Assembly: GCF_947495665.1 (NCBI RefSeq)
Contig: NZ_CANLZV010000009.1
Coordinates: forward strand, 62,001-126,000
DNA length: 64,000 bases
Origin: an uncultured Sunxiuqinia sp.
GTDB taxonomy: Bacteria > Bacteroidota > Bacteroidia > Bacteroidales > Prolixibacteraceae
Direction: 5' to 3'
The notes beneath the pieces are model-generated. The model was not told the origin of the DNA, made no database searches, and was given only the letters and a program-made list of their open reading frames with translations. Shown piece by piece: positions 26,057 through 35,134 of this stretch; the first letter of the stretch is position 1; each line of letters starts with the position of its first letter. The position numbers and the translations under genes were made by a program.

Positions 26057-26845
26057 CTAACTATCCTGCATTAACGCCGACCGGCCTCCATCCAAAAGAT
26101 AGGTTGTACCCGTTGCGAAAGCTGCAAAGTCACTTGCCAGAAAAGCACACCATGCTCCAACTTCTTCTGGGGTACCAAGTTTTCCCGCCGGATGCAAATC
26201 AATTGTTCGCTGACGTTCAGCAGCTGCGTCCGGGAACGAGTTAAACCATTTATCGTTTCCGGGAGTATCGATAAAGCCAGGAGCTACTCCCACAACCCGC
26301 ACAGAGGGTCCCCATTCAATTGCCATGGCACGAACCAAACCAGTAAGTGCCGTTTTGGTCACATTGTATGGAAAACAACCAGGAATTGACGAGTAAGCAT
26401 GATTGGAAGTCATAACGACAAAAACTCCTGAAGAACTTGCTTCTAAATGTTTCCGGCTTGCTTTTGCCAAGCGCCAATGCGAAGCCAGGTTTAGTTCATG
26501 ATTGTAAGTCCAATCTTCTTCGGAGCACTGCGAAGCTCCTTTAAATACGTTTACCCCGGCATTGGAAACCACTAGATCGATCTGCTTAAATTCACGGGCA
26601 ACACGTTCAACAAAAGAGGCAATCTGCTCTTTTGAGGTGACATCAACCGCTTGGTAAAAAGCTTTCCTCCCAAAAGCTTCAACACTCTTGATAAAATCTT
26701 TGACACTATCCTGATCTTCAGATGTCCTTGCACAACCAGCCACATGACAGCCAGCTTCAGCCAGCACTTTTGCGACTCCTGCACCAATACCACTGGAAAC
26801 ACCTGTTACAATAGCTACTTTATCGGTTAGATTAATCCCTAACAT
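26057..26845 (-). CDS. Short-chain dehydrogenase/reductase
   Basis: A 262-residue SDR. The cofactor motif TGVSSGIG is at residues 14-21, NAG in VVSNAGVN near 95, the catalytic Ser in MTSNHAYSS and YxxxK in PYNVTK around 160. The C-terminal LASDFAAFATGTTYLLDGG is typical. The ATG at 26845 gives the normal SDR length; the frame stays open upstream to a TTG at 26953 but that extension has no SDR character. In this operon (dehydratase, aldolase-like protein, lactonase) it may oxidise a 2-keto-3-deoxy sugar acid, as in the oxidative fucose or rhamnose routes. This role is inferred from context. Confidence 0.9.
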   Translation of the reverse strand: MLGINLTDKVAIVTGVSSGIGAGVAKVLAEAGCHVAGCARTSEDQDSVKDFIKSVEAFGRKAFYQAVDVTSKEQIASFVERVAREFKQIDLVVSNAGVNVFKGASQCSEEDWTYNHELNLASHWRLAKASRKHLEASSSGVFVVMTSNHAYSSIPGCFPYNVTKTALTGLVRAMAIEWGPSVRVVGVAPGFIDTPGNDKWFNSFPDAAAERQRTIDLHPAGKLGTPEEVGAWCAFLASDFAAFATGTTYLLDGGRSALMQDS

Positions 26846-26984
26846 TTTTATTGGTTTTATCTGTTTATATTTTTTAAAGACACTTTTGTTAGAGCCAAGA
26901 CAATAGATTCTTGGACAACTTCGAACTAACTTAAGGCTTAAAAACTCTGTCAATATACTTTAGTCACTTCGTACTTTCCTATTC

Positions 26985-28145
26985 CTAAATATAAAAACCT
27001 TTTTTAGCGATACGGATACCCGGATGCTTCTCCATTTCTTGCTCAACCAAATCGACACCTAAACCCGGCCGGTCAGATAATACCAGATAACCTTGATCGA
27101 CCTCAATGGCATGATCAATTACTTCATCTCGCCAAGGGACATCGCAATAAATATACTCCTGCCGGAAGAAATTGGGAACAGCCGCACAAACATGAGCACT
27201 TGCCAATGTTGACAGGGGCCCATTAGGGTTATGCGGTGCCAACAATACATTGTAGGTTTCGGCCATGGTTGCCATACGCTTCATTTCCGAAGGACCACCA
27301 CAACGAGTGATATCCGGCATAATAACATCAACCACCTGTTTCTCCAGCAGATCCCGAATTCCGTGACGTGTATAATGACGCTCTCCCACGCAAATCGAAA
27401 CTTTGGGGTCAATGCGTTCACGTAAAGCTTTTAAGGTATTTGCATTTTCAGGTCCCGCAGGTTCTTCGTACCAGGTAATGTTCAACTGAGCCAATCGTTC
27501 AGCCATCGTTACTGCTGTTTTGAAATTAAGCATTGCATGTGTTTCTATCATTAAGTCAGCATCGGGTCCAATCGCTTCGCGAACAGCCTTGCTTACCTCA
27601 AAAGCTCGATTTTGTTGCTCTTGACTCAAGCCCAAGTCCGTATTTAGGTCTTCACCATACAAATAGTTGACATGCGCAAAAGGATCAAATTTAACGCCCT
27701 TAAAGCCAGAGCCCATAACCTTTCGAGCCTGCATCGCATAGTCCTCGGCATTGTGTCCACCACCTGTAAACCAGTAGTTGGCGTACAGCCTAATTTTTGT
27801 GCGAAACGCCCCTCCCAGCAACTCATACATCGGGACTCCCAGTTTCTTTGCTTTTAAATCGAGCAAGGCCATGTCAATACCCGAAATAGCACACATGCTG
27901 GCACCAAAAGGACCAACCCAATTCAAATCGCGATATAATTTGGTCCAGATAAAGTCAGTCCGCATCGGATCCAAGCCGATAATACGTTTTCCTGCTTCAA
28001 CTGCAGCAGCTTCGATCATTTGACTTCCGGGCCAGTTTGTCGCTTCGCCAACCCCAGTAATTCCTTCGTCGGTATAAATTTTCAATAAAGTCCAGTTGTA
28101 CTTTACACCTTCAACCAACCATACTTTAACATCTGTAATCTTCAT
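26985..28145 (-). CDS. Enolase-superfamily sugar-acid dehydratase
   Basis: A 386-residue mandelate-racemase/muconate-lactonising-type enzyme. The capping domain is MKITDVKVWLVEG...LGGAFRTKI. Barrel residues are visible: VKFDPF, the first metal site in LMIETHAML, the second Glu in WYEEPAGPEN and the third in CVGERHYTR. The His of LAPHNPNGPLS pairs with Asp of MPDITRCGG. This is the pattern of acid-sugar dehydratases (galactonate/gluconate-dehydratase-like), which turn an aldonate into a 2-keto-3-deoxy acid. It is shorter than the roughly 440-residue L-fuconate dehydratases of Xanthomonas, so fuconate is not assured; galactonate, rhamnonate or others are possible. Confidence 0.88.
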   Translation of the reverse strand: MKITDVKVWLVEGVKYNWTLLKIYTDEGITGVGEATNWPGSQMIEAAAVEAGKRIIGLDPMRTDFIWTKLYRDLNWVGPFGASMCAISGIDMALLDLKAKKLGVPMYELLGGAFRTKIRLYANYWFTGGGHNAEDYAMQARKVMGSGFKGVKFDPFAHVNYLYGEDLNTDLGLSQEQQNRAFEVSKAVREAIGPDADLMIETHAMLNFKTAVTMAERLAQLNITWYEEPAGPENANTLKALRERIDPKVSICVGERHYTRHGIRDLLEKQVVDVIMPDITRCGGPSEMKRMATMAETYNVLLAPHNPNGPLSTLASAHVCAAVPNFFRQEYIYCDVPWRDEVIDHAIEVDQGYLVLSDRPGLGVDLVEQEMEKHPGIRIAKKGFYI

Positions 28146-28262
28146 TCATTTCAAATTAGAGCCAAGATACAAGAACCAGGAAACAGAATTTTCAGACGAC
28201 CATATCCGAACCACTGATTTTCAGATCCTCTACTCATGGCTATTTCTTATTTACACATTGCC

Positions 28263-28961
28263 TTACATGATTCCGTATTTGTCCCAGGCTTCAACAGCAC
28301 TCATCCCTTCCTGAATGGCTTTTAATACCGTTTTCTCCCCTCGAGCCTTTTCCAAAGAGCGCGCAAATACTTCCTTCTCAACCAACTGGGGGACCACACA
28401 AACGCCATCAATATCACCAACAATAATATCACCTGGATTAATACGAACCCCGTTCATTTCGATAGGCACCCGAAAGTCAATCACTTTACCGCGAGGTGCT
28501 TGATCCTGAGAATAGGGCCCATAAGAAAACACCGGTAAATCAACATCATAAATCCCCTTTGTATCGCGCGAATAGCCATTGACAACAGCTCCAGTGCCAC
28601 CACACATTTTGATACGGGTAAGCATCAGTTCGCCAACTAAAGCATAGGCAGGAGAAGAACCAGAGCAGATATAAACCTCGCCCGGCTTGATATCATCCAA
28701 GGCTTCCAACATCAAGCCAAATGGTTTATCCATTAAGGGGTTTTGTGATCCGGGGCTCAATTCTTCAAAACAGTCAGCTTCCAAAACAGTCATCGCCCGT
28801 CCAACCAGCAACATCTCCTCTTTCAGCGGTCTGATTTGAGGAGGTAAAAACTGATGCTGAAGTCCCATTTTATCCATAATATCGCCAACTACAGCGGTAT
28901 AGAGTTCCTTACGGATAAAACCGAAAAGCTCTTTGTCGTCTTTCCAATCGTTTGCAGTCAT
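28263..28961 (-). CDS. RraA-like class II pyruvate aldolase
   Basis: A 232-residue member of the RraA/4-hydroxy-4-methyl-2-oxoglutarate aldolase family. The core GTGAVVNGYSRDTKGI holds the Arg-Asp pair that binds substrate and metal, and GDIIVGDIDGVCVVP is the second family signature. Some members regulate RNase E, but this longer form belongs to the metal-dependent aldolase/decarboxylase branch. Directly upstream of a sugar-acid dehydratase, it could split the 2-keto-3-deoxy acid into pyruvate and an aldehyde (lactaldehyde if the sugar is fucose or rhamnose). It starts six bases after the GH2 stop, so it is co-transcribed. Confidence 0.85.
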   Translation of the reverse strand: MTANDWKDDKELFGFIRKELYTAVVGDIMDKMGLQHQFLPPQIRPLKEEMLLVGRAMTVLEADCFEELSPGSQNPLMDKPFGLMLEALDDIKPGEVYICSGSSPAYALVGELMLTRIKMCGGTGAVVNGYSRDTKGIYDVDLPVFSYGPYSQDQAPRGKVIDFRVPIEMNGVRINPGDIIVGDIDGVCVVPQLVEKEVFARSLEKARGEKTVLKAIQEGMSAVEAWDKYGIM

Positions 28962-28966
28962 CTTAT

Positions 28967-31876
28967 TTATTCGTTAGTAATTAATAGTTTTATTTGTCCA
29001 CTTAGCTTCTGGCCTCTGGTTAACGGAATATCGTACAAAGCTGCATGAGAACTAAATCCCCGCAGAAACCGTTCTGACCCCGGATTATCGTACCCCGCCA
29101 CCAGCCAATGAATGTTGCCATTCTCAAGCCAACTACGTACATGCTGGCTACCGTCCGATTTTAGCTGAATGGTACTTGCACCTTTAGCAGCTAAGGCAGC
29201 TTGAAATACATTGCGCTTGGTTGAGCGGAAATCGTTACTTCCATAGCGCGTTTGATCCTGATGATAAGCCCAGGAAGGCTTTTTCGAAGGACCTGCTAAT
29301 CCACAGCGCTCATCGTTGTAAAAAAGTTTCGCTTCACCTTTCAGCCGTCCAATATGATCTTCGGGGTAAACGGTCCACAGTCCTTTTTTCTCCCAACTCA
29401 GGGTATTGAATGTTTCAGGCAATGAAAATGCCACACCCCATTGACGGAAATTCTCATTTTTCAGCATGCTGTAATCGTACGAAACAGCTATGGAACCATT
29501 AGCCTGAACAGAGATCTCCATCGTTCCTGTTGCCTCATCGTATCCTTCAGTCAGAACAATTTTAAGCTGCTTCTCTCCTTCTTCTACGTCCACAGAATGA
29601 ATGCTACGATTTGATGCAGCGGGTGAATACAGCGTATAATCCGGTGTTTCCTTGGTCATCTGTGTATCGCCTTTATTATTGGCAGAAACCAGCATTAATA
29701 TTGGCCAATCATTTAACACATCGTGTCCTTTTGAGTCTGAAATACGGAATCCTTCAGGGCCAAACTCAACCTTTAACTTTTTACTTTCAGCAATTTTTTG
29801 TTTTCCCTTTCGGCTCCACTGCAAACGATCCTCATTTGTTTTAGCAATCTCCATTTCAGGCATCGAAAAATCAAAAGCATATTCATCAACGGCCACTTTA
29901 CTGTCTTTGTAAACAGTCAACCTCAATTTCCCTAGTTCCTTGTATGTGAAAGGAAGCGTTGCTTCGACTGATCCGCCAGGCTTGGCCTCAACTCGTAGTT
30001 GTCCTTTGGCTTGATTATTACTCCAAGTAATCCGGCATTCATCCAAATTTGAAAAGAAATAGCGATTCTCCAATGTAAGCTTCACGGGCTCATCATTCAG
30101 TCCACTTTCAAGTTTGATTTTTACCGGTGAATAGATTTTCTTCATATGCCAATATTCCGGTTTTGGCCTTCTCCAGCCATCGACCGGCCCCCAGGTTCCG
30201 TAGCCAACAGCATGTCCTGATGGTAAAAAGAAGGTATCATCAATACCAGCCCATAGTGCGCCACCCAGCACGCCTTTTGCAGCATACATTTTCTCCCACA
30301 TGTGATACAAAATATCTCCCCAGAAATCGCGAATTCCAGGGTCGGTCATCAGCTCAAATCGGTTGTAGGCATTCAAGTGTACGTATTCATCAAAAGTAAT
30401 TGGACGCTTGTGGTTGCGATATTTATCGGGACCTCCAGGCCCTGGATAGTGATGATTGGCAAGCTCCAGATATCCGCCATCTCCATCAGGTCCGTATTGA
30501 CTAAAAATACGAGGTCGTGAAGGATCAGCAGCCTTTACTAAGTCAGCGGCTTCTTTAAAAAGTTCATCAAAATCATACGACTCATTCGCAATTGACCAAT
30601 GCAAAACCGATGGATGCGACTTATTCAATTCAACCATTTCGAGGATGGGCTGCACGATGGCTTCAAAGTAATTTGAATTATTTACCGGCTTTTTGCCAGC
30701 CCAGCAAAATGGGCCTTCCACCTCAACAAACATTCCCAGCTCATCGCATGCATCCAACAATTTTTGATTTGGAGGGTAGTGCGAAGTACGGATGTAATTG
30801 ACATTTCCTTCTCTAAACAGTTTAACATCCTCAAACCACTGGTTTCCATTCAACGAACGTCCCCGCAAAGGATCAACTTCGTGCCGACAGACACCGCGTA
30901 ATTTTATCGGATGGTTGTTTACAAAAACCTGGTTCTCGCGAACTTCAATTTGTCGAAAACCAAATCGTCGTGACACTTTTGTTTGTTCTACGCCATCCAC
31001 AAACAGTGAACAATGCAGCACATAAAGGTTGGGATGTTCCGGATCCCATTTCTGCGGTTTTCGAACATTCACGCTTGTTTCAATCTTTTTTGTTCCTGCT
31101 TCCAGCGAAACAGACAGTTGCTTGTCGCCTTCAAAAGCAACGTGGTTTCCAGACAGATCGGTAAGTTCAAACTTTAGAACGGCATCTTTACTTCTGTTGC
31201 TTTCATTAGACAACAAAAGCTGGGTTTGAAGAAGAGCATCTTCGTATGTCTCATCAAATGTTGTCCGGACATGCAAGGATGCTACATTCACTTCGGGAAG
31301 GGCCATCAAATAAATTGGACGGGAAATACCTCCCAAGGGATGAACCGCATACTTTGAACCAGAGGACAGGCTATCGGCCACACTTTCGCTACGAACAGCC
31401 AACGCAATTGTATTATTTCCTTTTTTTACCGCATCGGTAACATCCAACTCAAAAGGGGTAAATCCGCCTAAGTGTCCTCCAACTTTTTTTCCATTCATCC
31501 AAATGGTACATTCACTGTAAACAGCTTCACATTTCAGCTTAATACGAGCTTTCTTCCACGATTCAGGAAGCTGAAACTCCCGGTAGTAACCGGCATACTG
31601 TCCGGCATCTACTTCAAAGCCTTGCATCACCCATTCGCCCGGGACCTCAATATTTTCCCAGTTTGTGCTACCTATATTTTTCCAAAACGAGTCTGCTGGA
31701 CTTGGATTAAAGTTCCAGGTTCCATTCAGGTCAAGTTGTACCCCATCAATCCCCTTAACTTTTTCGGGAATGGGGCTCCAACGGATCGTTTCCAACTTTT
31801 GAGGATCAAAAGTAAGCTGAGCCTGGATGCTTACTGCAAACACCAGGAATATCATTAATAAACTAAGTTTCTTCAT
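28967..31876 (-). CDS. GH2 beta-galactosidase-like glycosidase, secreted (copy 2)
   Basis: A 969-residue GH2 enzyme with a clear signal peptide (MKKLSLLMIFLVFAVSIQAQ). The domain order is that of copy 1: sugar-binding jelly roll, Ig-like domain, TIM barrel and LacZ-like C-terminal domain (FRISDSKGHDVLNDWPILML). The acid/base is Glu432 in HWSIANES and the nucleophile Glu497 in FDEYVH. It has ANE where LacZ has GNE. It lies 80 bases after copy 3 and is followed without a gap by the aldolase-like gene. It probably releases terminal beta-linked sugars in the periplasm; the exact sugar is unknown. Confidence 0.92.
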   Translation of the reverse strand: MKKLSLLMIFLVFAVSIQAQLTFDPQKLETIRWSPIPEKVKGIDGVQLDLNGTWNFNPSPADSFWKNIGSTNWENIEVPGEWVMQGFEVDAGQYAGYYREFQLPESWKKARIKLKCEAVYSECTIWMNGKKVGGHLGGFTPFELDVTDAVKKGNNTIALAVRSESVADSLSSGSKYAVHPLGGISRPIYLMALPEVNVASLHVRTTFDETYEDALLQTQLLLSNESNRSKDAVLKFELTDLSGNHVAFEGDKQLSVSLEAGTKKIETSVNVRKPQKWDPEHPNLYVLHCSLFVDGVEQTKVSRRFGFRQIEVRENQVFVNNHPIKLRGVCRHEVDPLRGRSLNGNQWFEDVKLFREGNVNYIRTSHYPPNQKLLDACDELGMFVEVEGPFCWAGKKPVNNSNYFEAIVQPILEMVELNKSHPSVLHWSIANESYDFDELFKEAADLVKAADPSRPRIFSQYGPDGDGGYLELANHHYPGPGGPDKYRNHKRPITFDEYVHLNAYNRFELMTDPGIRDFWGDILYHMWEKMYAAKGVLGGALWAGIDDTFFLPSGHAVGYGTWGPVDGWRRPKPEYWHMKKIYSPVKIKLESGLNDEPVKLTLENRYFFSNLDECRITWSNNQAKGQLRVEAKPGGSVEATLPFTYKELGKLRLTVYKDSKVAVDEYAFDFSMPEMEIAKTNEDRLQWSRKGKQKIAESKKLKVEFGPEGFRISDSKGHDVLNDWPILMLVSANNKGDTQMTKETPDYTLYSPAASNRSIHSVDVEEGEKQLKIVLTEGYDEATGTMEISVQANGSIAVSYDYSMLKNENFRQWGVAFSLPETFNTLSWEKKGLWTVYPEDHIGRLKGEAKLFYNDERCGLAGPSKKPSWAYHQDQTRYGSNDFRSTKRNVFQAALAAKGASTIQLKSDGSQHVRSWLENGNIHWLVAGYDNPGSERFLRGFSSHAALYDIPLTRGQKLSGQIKLLITNE

Positions 31877-31955
31877 TCGTTTTAAGGTTTAAGATTTATT
31901 CTTCAAAATTTCCAATCCTTACAAAACAGAGCCTTTGCCTTTGTCTGCGCCTTTC

Positions 31956-34883
31956 TTACTTTTTCACCAATTGCAGTTTTACGGAGGATTTGATCACACT
32001 TCCTTCTTCCAAAGGTTTACGCTCATCATTATAATGCCCGCTAAAAAACATGTCGCCTCCGCCGGTTGAATAACCAGCCACCAAGAAGCTGATGTTTTCA
32101 TTAGCATCGACAAAAGCTCTGAAAGCCTGTTGGCCATCGCCAACAACCGTTACCCCATAACCATCGGCATTGGATAAAGCAGCCCAGTAAATATTCTCAC
32201 GCGTTGCTCTAAAATCATTTGTTCCCAACGAAATGGCATCAAAACGCCAATCATTGACAGGCTTTTGCCCAAACGATTCAATTCGGAAAGCTTTGTCGCC
32301 AAAAGGCACCGTTTCACCATTCGTACGTCCAATATGATTCTCAGGATACCAACTCCAAAGTCCTTTCCGATACCACTGCAAATTCTTCGAACTTTCAGGA
32401 ACAGAGAAAACCAATCCCCATTGACGTGGATTCATTTTGATCATTGCCTTCATCTGGTAATCGACCACCACATCACCCCCGGCTGTAAACGCGTAGTTAA
32501 TCTCCCCTTCGGCCATCGTGTAGTTAAGCAAAACTTTAACTTTTACGGTATCGTTTACTTGCTCCCAGCTAACATCCTGTACCTTTTTCCTGGTACAAAG
32601 CGAATTATGAAGAGGAATTTCGAGGCTGTGTTCTGTATTGCAAGGGCCTGTTCTTAACTCGAGCATCATCAGTTCGGCTCCGCCATTGAGAACTTTTTCA
32701 TGATTGATTTGAGCACCATTAATCACTCCTTCTTTCAAGCCAAACTCCCACTCAAATCCGTCTCCGACTATTTGCAGACGATCATCCTCCTGAGACACTG
32801 CTAACCGGCGAGCTGACACTTTTTGGAAGGGAAAATCATCGCGTTTTACCTGGCCTATTTCGATAGCACAGGCTTCTACTTCAATATTCTGGGGAGAGAA
32901 CACACGAACTGTCATAATTTCCCCGTCTAACCGAGCATCTGTGGGCCTAATATCCAAGATGCCTGTTTTTTGTGGAGGTAAATCCATGTTTACCGTACCC
33001 GACTTATTGCCAACGCTCCAGGCAATGTGACACTCACTCAAGTTTGTAAAATCAAAGCGATTCTCTATTTGAAGACGAATAGGCTGTCCTTTTTCAGGAA
33101 CTTCAACATGCTGATTATGTATTTTTACCGGAGAATAGCTCTTTTTCATGTGATAGTATTCTGGCTTTTCGCGCCGCCAGCCATCAATTGGCCCCCACTC
33201 GCCATAACCAACAGCACGTCCGTCGGGCAAATAAAAAACATCGTCAATTCCTGACCAGATAGCACCACCAAGGCATCCCCGGCTTTTATACATACCTTCC
33301 CACATTTTTCTAAATCCGCGTCCCCAGGCATCACGCACGCCAGGGTCAGTAACGATTTCTTCCCGGTTATAGGTATTCAGGTGAGCATATTCGCCAAACA
33401 ATATCGGACGCTTAAAGTCTTCCACCACCTGAGGTCCATTAGGCCCCGGATAGTGCATGTTGGCCACTGGCATTTTCGTACTGCCGTAGTTGTTAAATCC
33501 GCCGTAAGCCTGATCATGAAAGGTAGCAGGTCGGGTCGGGTCTTGCTGCGCATAAAAATCGGCTAAGCGCGACCAATTCTCTGTCCACATGGATTCATTG
33601 GCCATTGACCAAATCAGAATACTTGGATGATTCCGGAAGAAAGCCAGATCGGCACGAGCAATTTGCTCAAAATAGTTGTACATGGCCGGATCCTTGGGAT
33701 CATTGTTTTTCCAGTGCTCATTAGCTCCATGGCCCACCCAGCAAATTGGGTTTTCCAGTTCGACATACAAGCCAAGACTATCACACAAAGCGATAAACTC
33801 TTCGGCTGGCGGGTAATGGGAAGTCCTGATGTAATTCACGTTTCCCTGCTTAAACAATTCAGCATCCTGCTTCCAAAGCTCAGGAGTTAAACTCCTGCCT
33901 CGCAATGGATGAACTTCGTGGCGATTCACCCCCTTCATTTTAATCGGAGTTCCGTTCACGAAAAGCTGATTGCCAACGACCTCAATTTGCCGAAAGCCTA
34001 TTTTCTTCACGATCGTTTCAACGCCAGCATCAGTTAAAACATCAAGCTCAAGCCGATATAAATTTGGATGTTCAGCATCCCATTTATCAGGCTTAGCTAC
34101 CGGAAATGAAAGGCTGATTGGCAACTCCTTTTCACCCTTCAGTTGGACGGTTTTACGAGAGTTTGCCAGTTCCACTTGCCTCCCATTGGGAGCGAACAGA
34201 CGAACATTCACATCAGCACGTTCAGCAGCAACAGCATTTTTTAATGTTGCATTAATTGCTAAATCAGCATGCTCATAATCTGGATCCAAAGGAGTGGTTA
34301 CAACCAAGTTGGCAAGGTATACTTCAGGAACGGCATACAAGTAAATCTTTCGTAGAATTCCTCCCAGTTGATGGGCAGCATATTGTGTTCCCGACATCAA
34401 GGTATCAGCCATTGTTTCTGCTGTAACAGCAATTGTCAGGCGATTTTCCTTTCCACGCTTGAGCAAAGAACTAACCTCCTTTTCAAACGCAACCATCGGG
34501 CCGGTATGGGAACCTGCACTTTGCCCATTAACAAATAAATCAGCCTTGCTAAAAACGGCATCGCAACGTAAAAAGATCTTGCAGTTTGTCCATGTCTTTG
34601 GAACAGCAAAAGATCGGGAATAAACTCCCGCCTTTCCAGGTTCTACCTCAAATCCCTGCATGGCCCATTCTCCAGGGACTTCAATCTGAGGCCATTTTTT
34701 TGCTCGATTGCCCACCTCAGCAAGCTTGCCGGAAAAGGAATCATTAAAATTCCATCGCCCGTTCAAGTCAACTTTCACAGGACTTACCGAGGAGTTTCGA
34801 GGAACAACAGCTAATTGTCCGTAACCCGACGGAGCAATTAGTAAGAACATGAATAAACAAATTAAAAAGTGTAGATTCTTCAT
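31956..34883 (-). CDS. GH2 beta-galactosidase-like glycosidase, secreted (copy 3)
   Basis: A 975-residue GH2 enzyme with a signal peptide (LICLFMFLLIAPSGYGQ). It has the same five-part layout as copies 1 and 2. The acid/base is Glu430 in IWSMANES and the nucleophile Glu498 in FGEYAH. It is the first gene of the large minus-strand operon and has the best-formed promoter/operator of the locus (35003-35067). It and copy 2 are closer to each other than to copy 1 in the active-site motifs (LNxYNR after the nucleophile), which suggests a local duplication followed by divergence. Confidence 0.92.
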   Translation of the reverse strand: MKNLHFLICLFMFLLIAPSGYGQLAVVPRNSSVSPVKVDLNGRWNFNDSFSGKLAEVGNRAKKWPQIEVPGEWAMQGFEVEPGKAGVYSRSFAVPKTWTNCKIFLRCDAVFSKADLFVNGQSAGSHTGPMVAFEKEVSSLLKRGKENRLTIAVTAETMADTLMSGTQYAAHQLGGILRKIYLYAVPEVYLANLVVTTPLDPDYEHADLAINATLKNAVAAERADVNVRLFAPNGRQVELANSRKTVQLKGEKELPISLSFPVAKPDKWDAEHPNLYRLELDVLTDAGVETIVKKIGFRQIEVVGNQLFVNGTPIKMKGVNRHEVHPLRGRSLTPELWKQDAELFKQGNVNYIRTSHYPPAEEFIALCDSLGLYVELENPICWVGHGANEHWKNNDPKDPAMYNYFEQIARADLAFFRNHPSILIWSMANESMWTENWSRLADFYAQQDPTRPATFHDQAYGGFNNYGSTKMPVANMHYPGPNGPQVVEDFKRPILFGEYAHLNTYNREEIVTDPGVRDAWGRGFRKMWEGMYKSRGCLGGAIWSGIDDVFYLPDGRAVGYGEWGPIDGWRREKPEYYHMKKSYSPVKIHNQHVEVPEKGQPIRLQIENRFDFTNLSECHIAWSVGNKSGTVNMDLPPQKTGILDIRPTDARLDGEIMTVRVFSPQNIEVEACAIEIGQVKRDDFPFQKVSARRLAVSQEDDRLQIVGDGFEWEFGLKEGVINGAQINHEKVLNGGAELMMLELRTGPCNTEHSLEIPLHNSLCTRKKVQDVSWEQVNDTVKVKVLLNYTMAEGEINYAFTAGGDVVVDYQMKAMIKMNPRQWGLVFSVPESSKNLQWYRKGLWSWYPENHIGRTNGETVPFGDKAFRIESFGQKPVNDWRFDAISLGTNDFRATRENIYWAALSNADGYGVTVVGDGQQAFRAFVDANENISFLVAGYSTGGGDMFFSGHYNDERKPLEEGSVIKSSVKLQLVKK

Positions 34884-35002
34884 CTCATTCTATATTATTA
34901 GTTGTAGTAGTAATCATTGCAATATACTTTTCAAATAGAGATTCGAAGAGAAAGTCTCATAGCCCTTTTTAATGAATGGAAATAAGCCTTTCCTGCACAG
35001 TT

Positions 35003-35067
35003 CAAAATTACACTGTTCAGCTTTAAAGTAGTTGAATCATTTTACCTGTAACTTGAACTATATTTTC
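35003..35067 (-). promoter_or_regulatory. GH2-operon promoter with AraC-type direct-repeat operator (site C)
   Basis: TGAATCATTTTACC (35033-35046) and TGAACTATATTTTC (35054-35067) repeat at 21 bp. A perfect minus-strand -7 box TAATTTTG lies at 35003-35010, exactly 22 bases from the operator. The divergent AraC gene begins 67 bases beyond it. The geometry is the same as at sites A and B. Confidence 0.65.
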
Positions 35068-35086
35068 AACAGATCAATAAATCCAG

Positions 35087-35094
35087 TAAATTTG
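35087..35094 (+). promoter_or_regulatory. -7 box of the AraC-family regulator gene
   Basis: TAAATTTG matches TAnnTTTG, 40 bases before the start codon. Operator site C ends 19 bases upstream, so its product may also control its own gene. Confidence 0.45.
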
Positions 35095-35134
35095 CTTCAA
35101 TTTGCAATTAGGTATTCGCACAAAATGACATCTT

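Noticed and set aside
26889-28167. Repeated 12-mer TTAGAGCCAAGA before the SDR and dehydratase genes
   Set aside because: The copies lie at different distances from the start codons (44 and 11 bases), have different flanks, and a 12-mer repeat is expected by chance in 64 kb.
28263-28961. RNase E regulator RraA or menaquinone methyltransferase
   Set aside because: The protein is longer than RraA proper and sits in a sugar-acid operon; the methyltransferase name is an old misannotation of the family and no SAM-binding motif is present.
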